A program made the translations under genes and the position numbers. Shown piece after piece: positions 1 to 8,990 of a DNA stretch of 64,000 bases (position 1 is the first letter of the stretch; each line of letters starts with the position of its first letter). Source of the DNA: Lactococcus paracarnosus (GTDB taxonomy: Bacteria > Bacillota > Bacilli > Lactobacillales > Streptococcaceae). Under the pieces are notes generated by a model that was not told the DNA's origin, ran no database searches, and saw only the letters and a program-made list of their open reading frames with translations. The stretch spans positions 1,736,001 through 1,800,000 of the forward strand of contig NZ_CP017195.1 of NCBI RefSeq assembly GCF_006770285.1. The letters run 5' to 3'.

Positions 1-1
1 T

Positions 2-97
2 CTCTACAATGAATTGATCATTGAAAACAATTATGTTACTATTTTACCAAATATTTCTGATAAATTGGGGTTTAAAATTAAAAAACTAATTCATTAG
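2..97 (+). CDS. C-terminal end of an unidentified protein (partial)
   Basis: An open frame runs in from the left edge and stops at TAG (95-97), giving 31 residues that start LYNELIIENN and end KIKKLIH. It has no recognisable motif. It is on the opposite strand to the genes that follow and converges with the nusB operon. It could be a chance open frame, because only 32 codons are visible. Confidence 0.35.
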   Translation, partial: LYNELIIENNYVTILPNISDKLGFKIKKLIH

Positions 98-183
98 AAA
101 AAAAAATATGCAATTACTGACATTTAGAATTTAGTTGGCCGCATTTAGTTTAGATTAACAAACTATTATTTTATAGACTAGCC

Positions 184-225
184 AAAAAAAAGCTAATACA
201 AGGATAGCTATCACTTGTATTAGCT
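184..225 (-). terminator. Intrinsic terminator of the efp-asp23-nusB operon
   Basis: A perfect 12-bp stem (191-202 with 214-225, arm AGCTAATACAAG) with an 11-nt loop is followed on the minus strand by seven T. It lies just after the nusB stop codon. Confidence 0.9.
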
Positions 226-238
226 TGTACTACCGCAA

Positions 239-853
239 TTATTCACCTATTTTGGTTAAAATAGCATTTATAAATTTCGCATCTTTTTCATCGTTAAATA
301 CTTTTGCAAGTTCAATCGCTTCATTTATTGCAACAACACGAGGAGTTTCAGAAAATAGGATTTCAAAGGTCCCTAATCTGAGAATCACACGATTAATCGG
401 TGCTAAACGCTTGATAGACCAGTTTTTAGCTAAGTATTGGCTAATTGCTTCATCAACAGCTACTTTTTTAGCACGAACGCCATAGACTAGAGACATCAAA
501 AACTCTAAGTTTTTTTTGTGTATGTCATCAAATCTATCGGTCAAAATAGTCGCCTCAATGGGTGTCTCTACTACTGCTTCTGGTGTGATAGACTCACTCG
601 TAAACTCTTGTCTCTTAGTCACGCCACCTTCACGGTTTGGTGTAAATGAAAAGACATTACCAACTTTTTTAGTTTTCTTTTTTATTGCTACCACGGTATC
701 ATCAGCTAATGTTTGACTCAAAAGTCGTGCATCGTTTGTCAAGGCAAACATCATCGCATCTTCGACTGTTTCGTCTGGTATCATCTCTAACAAATACAGG
801 GCTTGTACAGTACGAATTCTGATTTCGTGCTGGTTTAACGGCTTAGTCGACAT
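239..853 (-). CDS. nusB: Transcription antitermination protein NusB
   Basis: NusB binds boxA RNA together with S10/NusE and suppresses premature termination of rRNA transcripts. The C-terminal half is typical of the family (IKRLAPINRVILRLGTFEIL followed by a conserved AINEAIELAKVF helix). At 204 aa it is longer than the usual 130-150 aa. The extra length is a charged linker at about residues 50-100 between the first helices and the core; long forms of this kind are, from memory, usual in lactococci. The gene overlaps the end of asp23 by 11 bp and is the last gene of an efp-asp23-nusB operon. Confidence 0.95.
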   Translation of the reverse strand: MSTKPLNQHEIRIRTVQALYLLEMIPDETVEDAMMFALTNDARLLSQTLADDTVVAIKKKTKKVGNVFSFTPNREGGVTKRQEFTSESITPEAVVETPIEATILTDRFDDIHKKNLEFLMSLVYGVRAKKVAVDEAISQYLAKNWSIKRLAPINRVILRLGTFEILFSETPRVVAINEAIELAKVFNDEKDAKFINAILTKIGE

Positions 854-1253
854 CTAAAAAATCCTCATCAAATAGTTCTTTGAAATCAGGTTTTGGTGTT
901 TTTTCTGGGACAACACCAGCGACATGAATGTTGACCTCATCGATTACGATATCACTCATATCCAGTACATTTTCTTTTACAATGCGTTGCATTTCCATGG
1001 CAACACTTGGTACAGAAACACCATATGTTAAATAAACGTAGATATCTACGATAATTTTTTCTTCATCTTGATGCACATAAACGCCACGACCATCAGCTTT
1101 TTTACCGATAAGATCTGCAAAACGTTTGTTTCTCAAACTATAAACACCATCGATTTTGGCTGCTGCAACCGCAACAATCGTTTCGATAACTTGAGGTGCG
1201 ATGACGATTTCACCGAGTGTTTCAATATTGATCATTGTATTTGTATCTGTCAT
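843..1253 (-). CDS. Asp23/Gls24 family envelope stress protein
   Basis: Members of this family (YloU/Asp23) are small envelope-associated proteins induced by alkaline or general stress. The sequence has the family layout: IGEIVIAPQVIETI-like start, AAAKIDGVYSL, then VDIYVYLTYGVSVP and a C-terminal VNIHVAGV strand. I chose the ATG at 1253 over an in-frame ATG 14 codons upstream because GGGGAAGG sits at the right distance from it. That gives 136 aa. It lies between efp and nusB, the usual neighbourhood of yloU-type genes in lactic streptococci. Confidence 0.9.
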   Translation of the reverse strand: MTDTNTMINIETLGEIVIAPQVIETIVAVAAAKIDGVYSLRNKRFADLIGKKADGRGVYVHQDEEKIIVDIYVYLTYGVSVPSVAMEMQRIVKENVLDMSDIVIDEVNIHVAGVVPEKTPKPDFKELFDEDFLDVD

Positions 1254-1297
1254 AATTTTTCCTTCCCCTCTTTTAATACGATTAATGTCAGGCATGA

Positions 1298-1855
1298 TTA
1301 GGCACGTTTCAAATAAGCACTTGTTTCAGTATTGATTTCAAGCTTTTGTCCAACTTCAATAAAATCAGGAACATTGACAACAAGGCCTGTTTCCATGATG
1401 GCAGGTTTTCCTGAACCAGTTACAGTTGCGCCTTTGATAGAAGGTTGCGTCTCAGCGACTTCTAACACGACAGTTGTCGGTACTTGAACACCAATGACTT
1501 CAGTACCGAAGAATTGAATTTTAACTTCTGCATTTTCCAGAATAAATTTCAACTCGTTCTCAACACTGTCAACTGGAATTTCATATTGATCATATGTTTC
1601 ATTATCCATGAAATACGCTGTATCATCCATTTTATATAGATATTGTGCATTATGTGTCTCAATGATAGCTTGATCGAATTTTTCTTCTGGACGATATGAC
1701 GTATCAAATGTAGAGCCAGAACGTACATCACGTAATTTCATACGCATGATCGTATTGCCTTTACCAGGTTTGTGATGGCTTGCTTCTAGGACACGCAAGA
1801 GTTTCCCATCTGTTTCAAAAGTCATTCCCGCTTTCAGTTCGTTTGCTGCTACCAT
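1298..1855 (-). CDS. efp: Elongation factor P
   Basis: EF-P enters the ribosomal E site and rescues stalling at polyproline stretches. At 185 aa it has the normal length. It has the three-domain pattern: KOW-like N domain with the tip loop [16 protein letters not shown] (tip lysine in HHKPGKG), a middle OB domain, and a C-terminal domain with the signature [31 protein letters not shown]-like strand order. It is the first gene of the efp-asp23-nusB operon; the next gene upstream, pepP, ends 80 bp away. Confidence 0.97.
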   Translation of the reverse strand: MVAANELKAGMTFETDGKLLRVLEASHHKPGKGNTIMRMKLRDVRSGSTFDTSYRPEEKFDQAIIETHNAQYLYKMDDTAYFMDNETYDQYEIPVDSVENELKFILENAEVKIQFFGTEVIGVQVPTTVVLEVAETQPSIKGATVTGSGKPAIMETGLVVNVPDFIEVGQKLEINTETSAYLKRA

Positions 1856-1934
1856 GTGTTATAATCTCACTTTCATTTTCTGCATTTTTGTCTGTTCTCT
1901 CCATTTTATCATATTTCAAATAATTTCGCTATAT

Positions 1935-2993
1935 TTAGAGGACAATAAGTTCCTTTGGTGCTAAAGTCAAGACCTCTACGCCTTGGCTAGTTATCAATAA
2001 ATCATCCTCAATTCTGACACCACCTAGACCATCTAGATAAATACCCGGTTCGTTTGTAATGATCATATTTTCTAGTAACTGCTCTTGTGATGATTTAGAA
2101 AAATAGGGCACTTCATGAACATCTAAGCCTAAGCCATGTCCGATACCATGCGTGAAGGCTTGACCATATCCCGCTGCATCAATCACCTGACGTGCAGCCA
2201 AGTCATAGTCTCCATATGTCAGGCCTGCTTTGCTTACATCAATCACTGCTTGCTGGGCTTTTTGGACAACATGGTAGATGGCTTGTAACTTAGGATCTGC
2301 TTCTCCTACAAAAAATGTACGCGTCATGTCACTGGCATAGTGATCATAGTAACAGCCAAAATCGACTGTGACAATATCCCCAAATTCGATTGGTTTATGG
2401 GTCGCACGCCCATGTGGCAAGGCACTTCTCAACCCTGATGCCACGATGGTATCAAAACTAATACCAGATGCACCAAGCTCACGCATCTTGAAATCTAAAA
2501 AGGTTGCCAATTCGAGTTCTGACTTACCAGGTTCAACAAATTTAAGGAGATCTTTATAAGCTTGATCCGAAATTTTACAAGCCTTCTTAATTGTCCTAAT
2601 TTCATCTGGAGATTTGATTTGTCTCTGAATTTCTACAAAATTTGTCAAAGGCTTCAAGTTAATAACTGTTAACTGTGCTTGCATGGCTTGAAATTCAGCA
2701 TAGGATAGGGTATCTTCAAAGCCAAGGTTATTGATCCCTTCTTTTTTGACTAGCTTATCTATCTCAGCAATCGCTTGCCGGGTCTCGATAATTGTGAAAT
2801 CGGGTGCTGATTCTCTGGCTGCAGTACTATAACGTGAATCTGTCAATAAATACTGTGCTTGCTGTGTCAGCAAAACAGTGCCTGCTGATCCCCAAAACCC
2901 ACTTAGGTAGTAAATATTTTTTAGATTAGTCACAATCATTGCATCTAATCCTTCAGTCTGCAGACGGTTTCGTAAGTTTAAAATTCTCGTCAT
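1935..2993 (-). CDS. pepP: Xaa-Pro aminopeptidase (M24 family)
   Basis: This enzyme removes the N-terminal residue from peptides with proline in second position, a step in casein peptide use in dairy lactococci. The 352 aa match the usual length. The N-terminal creatinase-like domain (1-125) is followed by the pita-bread catalytic domain. The metal ligands are visible: Asp in VDFGCY, Asp in SDMTRTF, His in GIGHGLGLD, Glu in NEPGIYL and Glu in GVRIEDD. It starts 4 bp after the mprF stop, so the two are co-transcribed. Confidence 0.93.
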   Translation of the reverse strand: MTRILNLRNRLQTEGLDAMIVTNLKNIYYLSGFWGSAGTVLLTQQAQYLLTDSRYSTAARESAPDFTIIETRQAIAEIDKLVKKEGINNLGFEDTLSYAEFQAMQAQLTVINLKPLTNFVEIQRQIKSPDEIRTIKKACKISDQAYKDLLKFVEPGKSELELATFLDFKMRELGASGISFDTIVASGLRSALPHGRATHKPIEFGDIVTVDFGCYYDHYASDMTRTFFVGEADPKLQAIYHVVQKAQQAVIDVSKAGLTYGDYDLAARQVIDAAGYGQAFTHGIGHGLGLDVHEVPYFSKSSQEQLLENMIITNEPGIYLDGLGGVRIEDDLLITSQGVEVLTLAPKELIVL

Positions 2994-2997
2994 CTCA

Positions 2998-5502
2998 TCA
3001 GTCCTCGTTTTCTATCACTTTTTGATTATCTTGTAAGAGAAGCGCTAGCATGACAAAGGCAATGTTAGCATTATGCGAATAAGCAGTATAGCGTGGTTCC
3101 CAGGATGTCACATATTTTTTCTTATAATTGCGTAAGCCTTCGAAATTATAGAGTGAATCACCAAATTGATAAATTAAGTTAGCAATCCGCTCCGATACAA
3201 ATGAACTTCTTGCTGTCCCAACATTGGCAAGTGGTGTCATACCTAAATCAAACTTGGCGATACCTGCTGCCTGAAAATGTTCAAATAGCTTGATAAATAG
3301 AAAGTCCATCACCCCTTTAGGGGCATCATCAGTATGTCGCATCAAATCAATGGTCACAAACTCTTTCGTATAAGTCGGCATGATATTAGCAAAGGCAACA
3401 ATCTGCTCATCTGAGCGGACAATCGCTATCGGCGCCTTCATCAAATAGGCTTCATCAAAGTAGCCAAGAGAAAATCCTTTTTCTCGACGTTTCCCCAACC
3501 ACTCATCCGAAATTTCACGGAGTCTTGTCATCACCTCAGATGTCACTTCCTCAGCCGTTAAAATGGCTAAATGAAACCCTGCTTTTTCAACCTGGTTCAC
3601 AGACTGTCGTTTCGTCTTATTTTTCGTTCCTGTCAAACTAAACTCAGTCAAGCTGACATGCCCTTCTTCTCCTTGTTTAATGAAATGATAGCCTAATTCA
3701 TGTAGTATCAAGGTCGTCTTTTCATCAATTTCATAGAAGACTGGACGATAGCCAAGATGATCTGACAGTTTGATAAAAGCGAGTAGCGCCTCATATAAAC
3801 AAGTTAAATCTCCTGATGGTGTGCCCATTACCAGTATCTTATCTTGACGGATAGCAAATTGCACTAGTAATTTATCCTCATAGACCCACATCCGTTTGTC
3901 ACCCATAAACAAAAGCTGACTTTGTGTATTACCACCATACGTTGACAAGATATCTAGTGCTTTAGCTTCATCAAGTTCTGTGCCAATCTTGAGACGTTTC
4001 CCTTGTAAATAATGGAGATATAAAAACCAAACTGCTGCCACAATGAATATCCCGATTAACCCACTAAACCAGATTTTTTCAGACGGAAATAATAGAAAGT
4101 CATTTACCTTATGGTGTAGCTGATAGGCTGGTCGGGATAAGTTCCCAACGATAATATAAAGCAACATCAAGCCGACAACGACAAAACTATCAAAAAGAAT
4201 AGATTCATAACTCAAAACCAACTGTTCTCTATATAATTCGCTGCGAATAAAGATGGTCATTAAAAATAAGACTGTCATCAAGACAATAGAGTACCATGAA
4301 AAATCATCGACAAAGATATACCCTATCATTGCTAACTCGATAATCAAGGTAGGGATATAGGCACGAGATACCCGGTTTTTAATGGCACGACTTGTAATAA
4401 TTAAGAGAAACCCCAGAATGATTTTAGGAGATTCTGAGATTAGATTTGCATTCCAAGGTGAAATCCGTCTTAACCAATCCAAATGCCGAAAGGCTTCGGG
4501 TACAGTAGCAGATAGGACCAGCAGACCACCCGTTATGCCAATCAGAAGTGAAACAACTTTATGCAAGACTTCCTTGCTTAAATTAATTGGTATACCATCA
4601 AAGCGCTTGTCAAACTCACGTCCTGTTGTAAATAACCAACTCAAAAGACCAATGCTCAGTGGCAACAGATAGTAGGCGAGGCGGTAAAGTAATAACCAAA
4701 TCAGGATAATTTCCCTGGAAACACCCATATGGAGCAGACCAAGTAACATCATCACGTCAAATGAGCCAAGTGCACCAGGTATCATCGACAAAATACCAAT
4801 CACTGAACTTGCAGTGACAAGGACAATCAAACTGGCGACCGATATTTTGACATCTAATACATGACCAATGACGATGAAGGTCAGCATCACACCGCTCCAC
4901 TCCAGAAAACTGGTCAATAACAATTCAGCCTGTAGCCTTTTTTTAAGACCACCCAAATTTTTCCTAGTAAATAAAAGCACGATAACAAAATAGGCAGCTG
5001 CACCAATCAACCAAGGGCTATACTGTGCTAAAAAATCATCTACTTTTCCTAGTTTAATAAAAGTATAGCCGACTAGTCCGTAGATTGATAACCCAGACAT
5101 AGCAAAAAAGAAGACTTTTGAGATGTTTGACAAAAGTTTTTCTTTACTCTCTTTACCATAGTACTGACTACGCAAGCCAATGGAAACAGCACCACCAAAT
5201 CCAGCAATATTGTTAATGGTATTAATCAACCAGGATGTTTTGACCAGCTCACCTATTGGAAAATGTGTCCCTACGATCTTATTCAGTACCCTGTCATAAT
5301 TCAACATGGGAAGGATACTAATGATACCTGTCAGTACAATAAGTATCACATCAAAGAAAGTTAACCTCTCAAAAATCAAAGCCAGTTTATCAGGCTTGAC
5401 TTGCTTGATCAGACTTGCAATCTGAGTCAGCGCTACAAACGCAACCGCAAGCATAAAAACCAGTTTGAAATACTTTTTATTTTGTTTAAAGAAGTTCAGC
5501 AT
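2998..5502 (-). CDS. mprF: MprF: phosphatidylglycerol lysyltransferase and flippase
   Basis: MprF transfers lysine from Lys-tRNA to phosphatidylglycerol and flips the product to the outer leaflet. This lowers negative surface charge and gives resistance to cationic peptides. The 834 aa fit the full-length bifunctional form. Roughly residues 1-490 hold some 14 membrane segments, including the flippase motif region SMIPGALGSFDVMMLLGL. Residues 500-834 form the soluble GNAT-like (DUF2156) synthase with FDLGMTPLANVG. It is followed closely by pepP. Confidence 0.95.
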   Translation of the reverse strand: MLNFFKQNKKYFKLVFMLAVAFVALTQIASLIKQVKPDKLALIFERLTFFDVILIVLTGIISILPMLNYDRVLNKIVGTHFPIGELVKTSWLINTINNIAGFGGAVSIGLRSQYYGKESKEKLLSNISKVFFFAMSGLSIYGLVGYTFIKLGKVDDFLAQYSPWLIGAAAYFVIVLLFTRKNLGGLKKRLQAELLLTSFLEWSGVMLTFIVIGHVLDVKISVASLIVLVTASSVIGILSMIPGALGSFDVMMLLGLLHMGVSREIILIWLLLYRLAYYLLPLSIGLLSWLFTTGREFDKRFDGIPINLSKEVLHKVVSLLIGITGGLLVLSATVPEAFRHLDWLRRISPWNANLISESPKIILGFLLIITSRAIKNRVSRAYIPTLIIELAMIGYIFVDDFSWYSIVLMTVLFLMTIFIRSELYREQLVLSYESILFDSFVVVGLMLLYIIVGNLSRPAYQLHHKVNDFLLFPSEKIWFSGLIGIFIVAAVWFLYLHYLQGKRLKIGTELDEAKALDILSTYGGNTQSQLLFMGDKRMWVYEDKLLVQFAIRQDKILVMGTPSGDLTCLYEALLAFIKLSDHLGYRPVFYEIDEKTTLILHELGYHFIKQGEEGHVSLTEFSLTGTKNKTKRQSVNQVEKAGFHLAILTAEEVTSEVMTRLREISDEWLGKRREKGFSLGYFDEAYLMKAPIAIVRSDEQIVAFANIMPTYTKEFVTIDLMRHTDDAPKGVMDFLFIKLFEHFQAAGIAKFDLGMTPLANVGTARSSFVSERIANLIYQFGDSLYNFEGLRNYKKKYVTSWEPRYTAYSHNANIAFVMLALLLQDNQKVIENED

Positions 5503-5515
5503 ATTCCTATCTTTC

Positions 5516-6247
5516 CTATTTATCTTGTAAAAAACGCGTCACATAGCGATTAAATATTGTGGGTTTGGCTTTGGAGACCGTGTGAAATCCTCTGGGTATC
5601 TCTATAAATTGACCATGGCTAGCTTGGGCAATTTTTTTAGAGGACGATAGCCTAATTAAATCATATTGACCAACGATAACTAAAACTGGCATCATGAATT
5701 TTTTTAAATCTGTTAGTTTTACACCTATATCTTTAACCAATAAAGCAGAAACAGGACTACGGACAAAAAAATGTTCAATCTTTGATAAGACTCTAAATAT
5801 AAAATGGATATCCAAAAATTTTAAGTTGCCTGAATTTAAGATTAACTTGTTGACACGTTCTGGATAGTTTTTTGCAAACATCATGGCGATATTAGCCCCG
5901 TCAGAGAACCCTAAGATATCTACTTTTTTGAGATGTAAAGCATCTAGAACGTCCAAAAGATCTTGTGCCATTAGCTTGAAATTTAGCGACTTAGAACGAC
6001 TTGATTTCCCTTGATTTCTAGAATCAATGGCAATTGTATCAAATGGCAGATTCATCTGTGGTTCAAAATAGGCCGAGCTTTGTGAATTACCATGGAGCAG
6101 GATCAAAGGTGTCCCTTTTCCTGTTCGCAGGTAATGAATCACACCACCATCTTTTACCTTGACATCCCCTGACATCATCGTATCCGTTTTACCTTGCATT
6201 GTCATCCGACTTGCTCCCATTGTTAAACGTGCTAGTAACCAGTTCAT
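5516..6247 (-). CDS. Alpha/beta hydrolase
   Basis: A 243-aa single-domain alpha/beta hydrolase. The oxyanion-loop motif LLHGNSQSS, the nucleophile elbow GFSDGAN (Ser), an Asp candidate in VGQYDLI and the C-terminal catalytic His in RGFHTVSK are in the expected order. There is no signal peptide. The substrate cannot be told from the sequence. It ends 14 bp before mprF starts and probably shares its transcript. An in-frame ATG at residue 15 is an alternative start, since the Shine-Dalgarno in front of the first ATG is weak. Confidence 0.8.
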   Translation of the reverse strand: MNWLLARLTMGASRMTMQGKTDTMMSGDVKVKDGGVIHYLRTGKGTPLILLHGNSQSSAYFEPQMNLPFDTIAIDSRNQGKSSRSKSLNFKLMAQDLLDVLDALHLKKVDILGFSDGANIAMMFAKNYPERVNKLILNSGNLKFLDIHFIFRVLSKIEHFFVRSPVSALLVKDIGVKLTDLKKFMMPVLVIVGQYDLIRLSSSKKIAQASHGQFIEIPRGFHTVSKAKPTIFNRYVTRFLQDK

Positions 6248-6328
6248 ATCTTTATTCTACTCTTTTAATTATAGCATGGTGTGTTTCCAATTTTAAATAA
6301 TATTTAGTTGATTTTATCAACTCAGTAG

Positions 6329-6368
6329 TAGAAAAAAAACCGTCTGCCTATAAACGGTTATTTTCTAC
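6329..6368 (-). terminator. Intrinsic terminator after the 6388-7395 hydrolase
   Basis: Stem AACCGT (6338-6343) with ACGGTT (6354-6359). On the minus strand it is followed by eight T. An outer GTAGAAAA/TTTTCTAC pairing extends the structure. Confidence 0.8.
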
Positions 6369-6387
6369 TCAAAACTAGGTATCTGCC

Positions 6388-7395
6388 TTACTTGTACTGA
6401 TTGACAAAATTTAAGGTCTGTTCATAACATGCTTTTGCCTCATCTGTTGCATAATTGAACTGATATTCATGTGTCATCTGTTTCTTTTGGTCTTTGTAAA
6501 ATAACCCTGTAACCGGTAGGTTTAGTGATGTTAATTTTGATACCAAGGCAAGCCCTTGATCTTGAAATGAATAGGCATTCCCATCAGTGATATAAGTCGG
6601 TGGAAATGCCGTTGTGACATGGTCAACCAAACTTGCCTCGAATAACTTAGGATCTTTTTGCCAATTTTTGGTGCCAATTAAAGACCAAGCTACTGTTTTA
6701 ATGAAAAATTTCATCGCTTTCCCGTCAATTGTCTTATCAGCCATCTGTTTAATATCTACAGGACCGCAGTAAGAAATAGCACCTTTGATTGTTTTTGCGT
6801 CTAAAACTTGTGAAATGCCAACTTGTTTCGCATAGCTAGGATTTGTCTGTGCCGCCGCAAATTGCAAGGCAATCTGACCTCCTGCGCTATCTCCACCTAA
6901 GAACAGGTTAGATAAGTCTAACCGTTTATCATTCTGCTTTTTAAGTGCGCTTATCAGCTCCTCTACCTGGACAACCTGGTTAGGATATTGAGAGCTAGGG
7001 GCTACTTGGTAATTCATCGATACAACCGCAACCTGTGCGTCAGAGGCGATTCTTGTTGCAAACTCTTTTGCACCTTCTTTATCACCTCCGACATAACCAC
7101 CCCCATGAACCCAAAGTAAAACAGGTACAGTGCCTTGACTAGATTTTGGATAGTAGACATCATACGTATTATCCTTAAATTTTGACTGATAGGTTTTATC
7201 TAATGAGACCGTTACATTTTTAGCAGCGTTGTCGTAAGCTTTCTTATCTGAAATTTTTACTTCTCCATTAAATGCCCTTGCGATAAGCATCGCACTAGGT
7301 TTTGGAGATACTTGAAAAGCGATAAAAGTAACTAAGGCTAGGCCAAGGATAATACCAAGTACCCACCATACAATTTTCATTAATTTTTTCTTCAT
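6388..7395 (-). CDS. Membrane-anchored alpha/beta hydrolase, HSL/esterase type
   Basis: A 335-aa protein with one N-terminal membrane segment (about residues 7-28), so the catalytic domain should lie outside the membrane or be secreted. It has the HGGG oxyanion motif (LWVHGGGYVGGDKEG), the nucleophile elbow GGDSAGG and a late His in MTHEYQF. These are features of carboxylesterase/lipase-like proteins of the hormone-sensitive-lipase group. The natural substrate is unknown. Its own terminator follows, and the FUSC gene upstream reads the same way 81 bp away. Confidence 0.82.
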   Translation of the reverse strand: MKKKLMKIVWWVLGIILGLALVTFIAFQVSPKPSAMLIARAFNGEVKISDKKAYDNAAKNVTVSLDKTYQSKFKDNTYDVYYPKSSQGTVPVLLWVHGGGYVGGDKEGAKEFATRIASDAQVAVVSMNYQVAPSSQYPNQVVQVEELISALKKQNDKRLDLSNLFLGGDSAGGQIALQFAAAQTNPSYAKQVGISQVLDAKTIKGAISYCGPVDIKQMADKTIDGKAMKFFIKTVAWSLIGTKNWQKDPKLFEASLVDHVTTAFPPTYITDGNAYSFQDQGLALVSKLTSLNLPVTGLFYKDQKKQMTHEYQFNYATDEAKACYEQTLNFVNQYK

Positions 7396-7476
7396 GATTT
7401 TCTTTCTATAATCTGATATCTATACATATAAATCAGGAGCAGAGCTATGCGACGTAGCCACTTGACCTAATACACA

Positions 7477-8496
7477 TTAGAATTCATTGTCATTTGTTTT
7501 AAGCGCATAATGCATCATACCAATTAGGAAGGCCACTAATAAACTGCCAATAATAACACCATTCAGTCTACCTAATATCAAGGCAGTGTGATCTCGCTTA
7601 GTTGTCAAAAGACTTAATAGCAGAACCAGAGGATTGGTAAAAAAGTTCGCCAAGGCATAATTTCTTGGCATAAAATACTCGACTGAAATGTTTAAAAAAA
7701 GCAAAATAATCATGATAGTTAACGTTGATAAGGGGAGGGATATCAGCACAGCACCTATCAGCAAGCCGATGATGCTACCCAGAATTCTGCCTAAATAACG
7801 ATGCTTGATAATCGCTACTTCTTCTCCACTCAGTACTGCAGCACTGCTAATTAATACCCAATAACCAAAGTCTTGACGAAGTAAATAGGCAATATAGCCA
7901 GCTACAAATAGAATGAAAGCAAAATTAATCGCATCAATCCAAACCCTTGGCCGATTATAGATCGTCACATAGTATTTATCCTTAAAAGATAACCTTTGAA
8001 ACGGTGCCTGCTCGCCCTGCCATGGTAATTTCTCAATATAAGAGAGTAACACCGCATTGATCATGCCAGAGATGATCCCAATACTGATATAACCACTCAT
8101 TTTTGGCAAATCATAGAGGGGTAAGCTCAAATTGGTCGCCGTTGCAAAAACCATGATTACAAAAAAATGACCTGGCTTTGGTATCCGATATATTTTAGTG
8201 GCTAAAAACCCGATAATATAGAGCATGGCAATCGCAAAAGGTAATAAAAAGATGGCCTTTGATACAAAAACACCTAATACAAAAGCAGCTATTAGACTCA
8301 GGCCATGATATAGGGTCGCTTTTAGATTATAGGCAATGCTGATCTTTTGAAAGGCTAAGTAACTAAATGCACCAAGTACACCAAATTGTGAAATCACTAG
8401 ATTGTGACATACTAGCCCTATCACTAAAGGGTACAGAATGGATAACCCTGCGCCAACTGGTCGTAAAATAGAATCGTCAATTTTTTTATAGTTCAA
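7477..8496 (-). CDS. FUSC-family integral membrane protein
   Basis: A 339-aa protein with about ten hydrophobic segments in two blocks separated by a short soluble stretch (about residues 155-185). This is the layout of the aromatic-acid exporter/fusaric acid resistance-like superfamily. The second block (FGYWVLISSAAVLSGEE through RILGSIIGLLIGAVL) fits the FUSC core. The substrate is unknown. The assigned start is TTG at 8496. The only good Shine-Dalgarno (AGGAG) lies over 20 nt upstream of it, so initiation may be at a rarer codon in between. Confidence 0.7.
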   Translation of the reverse strand: MNYKKIDDSILRPVGAGLSILYPLVIGLVCHNLVISQFGVLGAFSYLAFQKISIAYNLKATLYHGLSLIAAFVLGVFVSKAIFLLPFAIAMLYIIGFLATKIYRIPKPGHFFVIMVFATATNLSLPLYDLPKMSGYISIGIISGMINAVLLSYIEKLPWQGEQAPFQRLSFKDKYYVTIYNRPRVWIDAINFAFILFVAGYIAYLLRQDFGYWVLISSAAVLSGEEVAIIKHRYLGRILGSIIGLLIGAVLISLPLSTLTIMIILLFLNISVEYFMPRNYALANFFTNPLVLLLSLLTTKRDHTALILGRLNGVIIGSLLVAFLIGMMHYALKTNDNEF

Positions 8497-8797
8497 TAAT
8501 GCTATGATAACTGTTTACTCCTCTCTCCTTTAGAAAACAATATGTCTTGTTTCTATATCTGCCCAGACAATCACTTCCAAATTAGGCGTGACCTCTAGTT
8601 TACTAACTTAAAAAACGCACGACATAACATGCATACGTTTTCCTGATCGAATCGTTCATCTATCAAAATTTTAGCAATATATCTAATTTTTGTCAATATA
8701 TAAGATAAGACATTGACCTTTACTAAGTTGAGTTTAGACGACCTAATCTCGACCTATTTTTTTGAGAGGATACGAAACTACCTGAAATTACAAACAC
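8497..8797. other. Intergenic region without recognised gene
   Basis: About 300 bases between the FUSC gene and the tRNA-Cys terminator. I see no open frame of coding character. The only clear signal is the purine-rich AAGGAGAGAGGAG (8518-8532 region, minus strand) ahead of the FUSC gene. Confidence 0.5.
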
Positions 8798-8822
8798 AAA
8801 AACCGCACTGTTATGCGGTTTT
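8798..8822 (-). terminator. Terminator of tRNA-Cys
   Basis: Perfect 9-bp stem AAAACCGCA (8799-8807) and TGCGGTTTT (8814-8822), loop of 6, T-run on the minus strand. It lies 34 bases after the tRNA 3' end. Confidence 0.85.
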
Positions 8823-8855
8823 ACTTTCGTGTATTCTCATGTAGTTGCAAAATTA

Positions 8856-8926
<71 letters not shown>

Positions 8927-8937
8927 ACAACTATTCT

Positions 8938-8967
8938 ATTATATACTAGAATAGCTATCATTGTCAA
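8938..8967 (-). promoter_or_regulatory. Promoter of tRNA-Cys
   Basis: -35 TTGACA (8967-8962), 18-bp spacer, -10 TATAAT (8943-8938), ending 11 bases before the tRNA 5' end. Confidence 0.8.
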
Positions 8968-8990
8968 GATAAGTCATGAATATTTTGTAA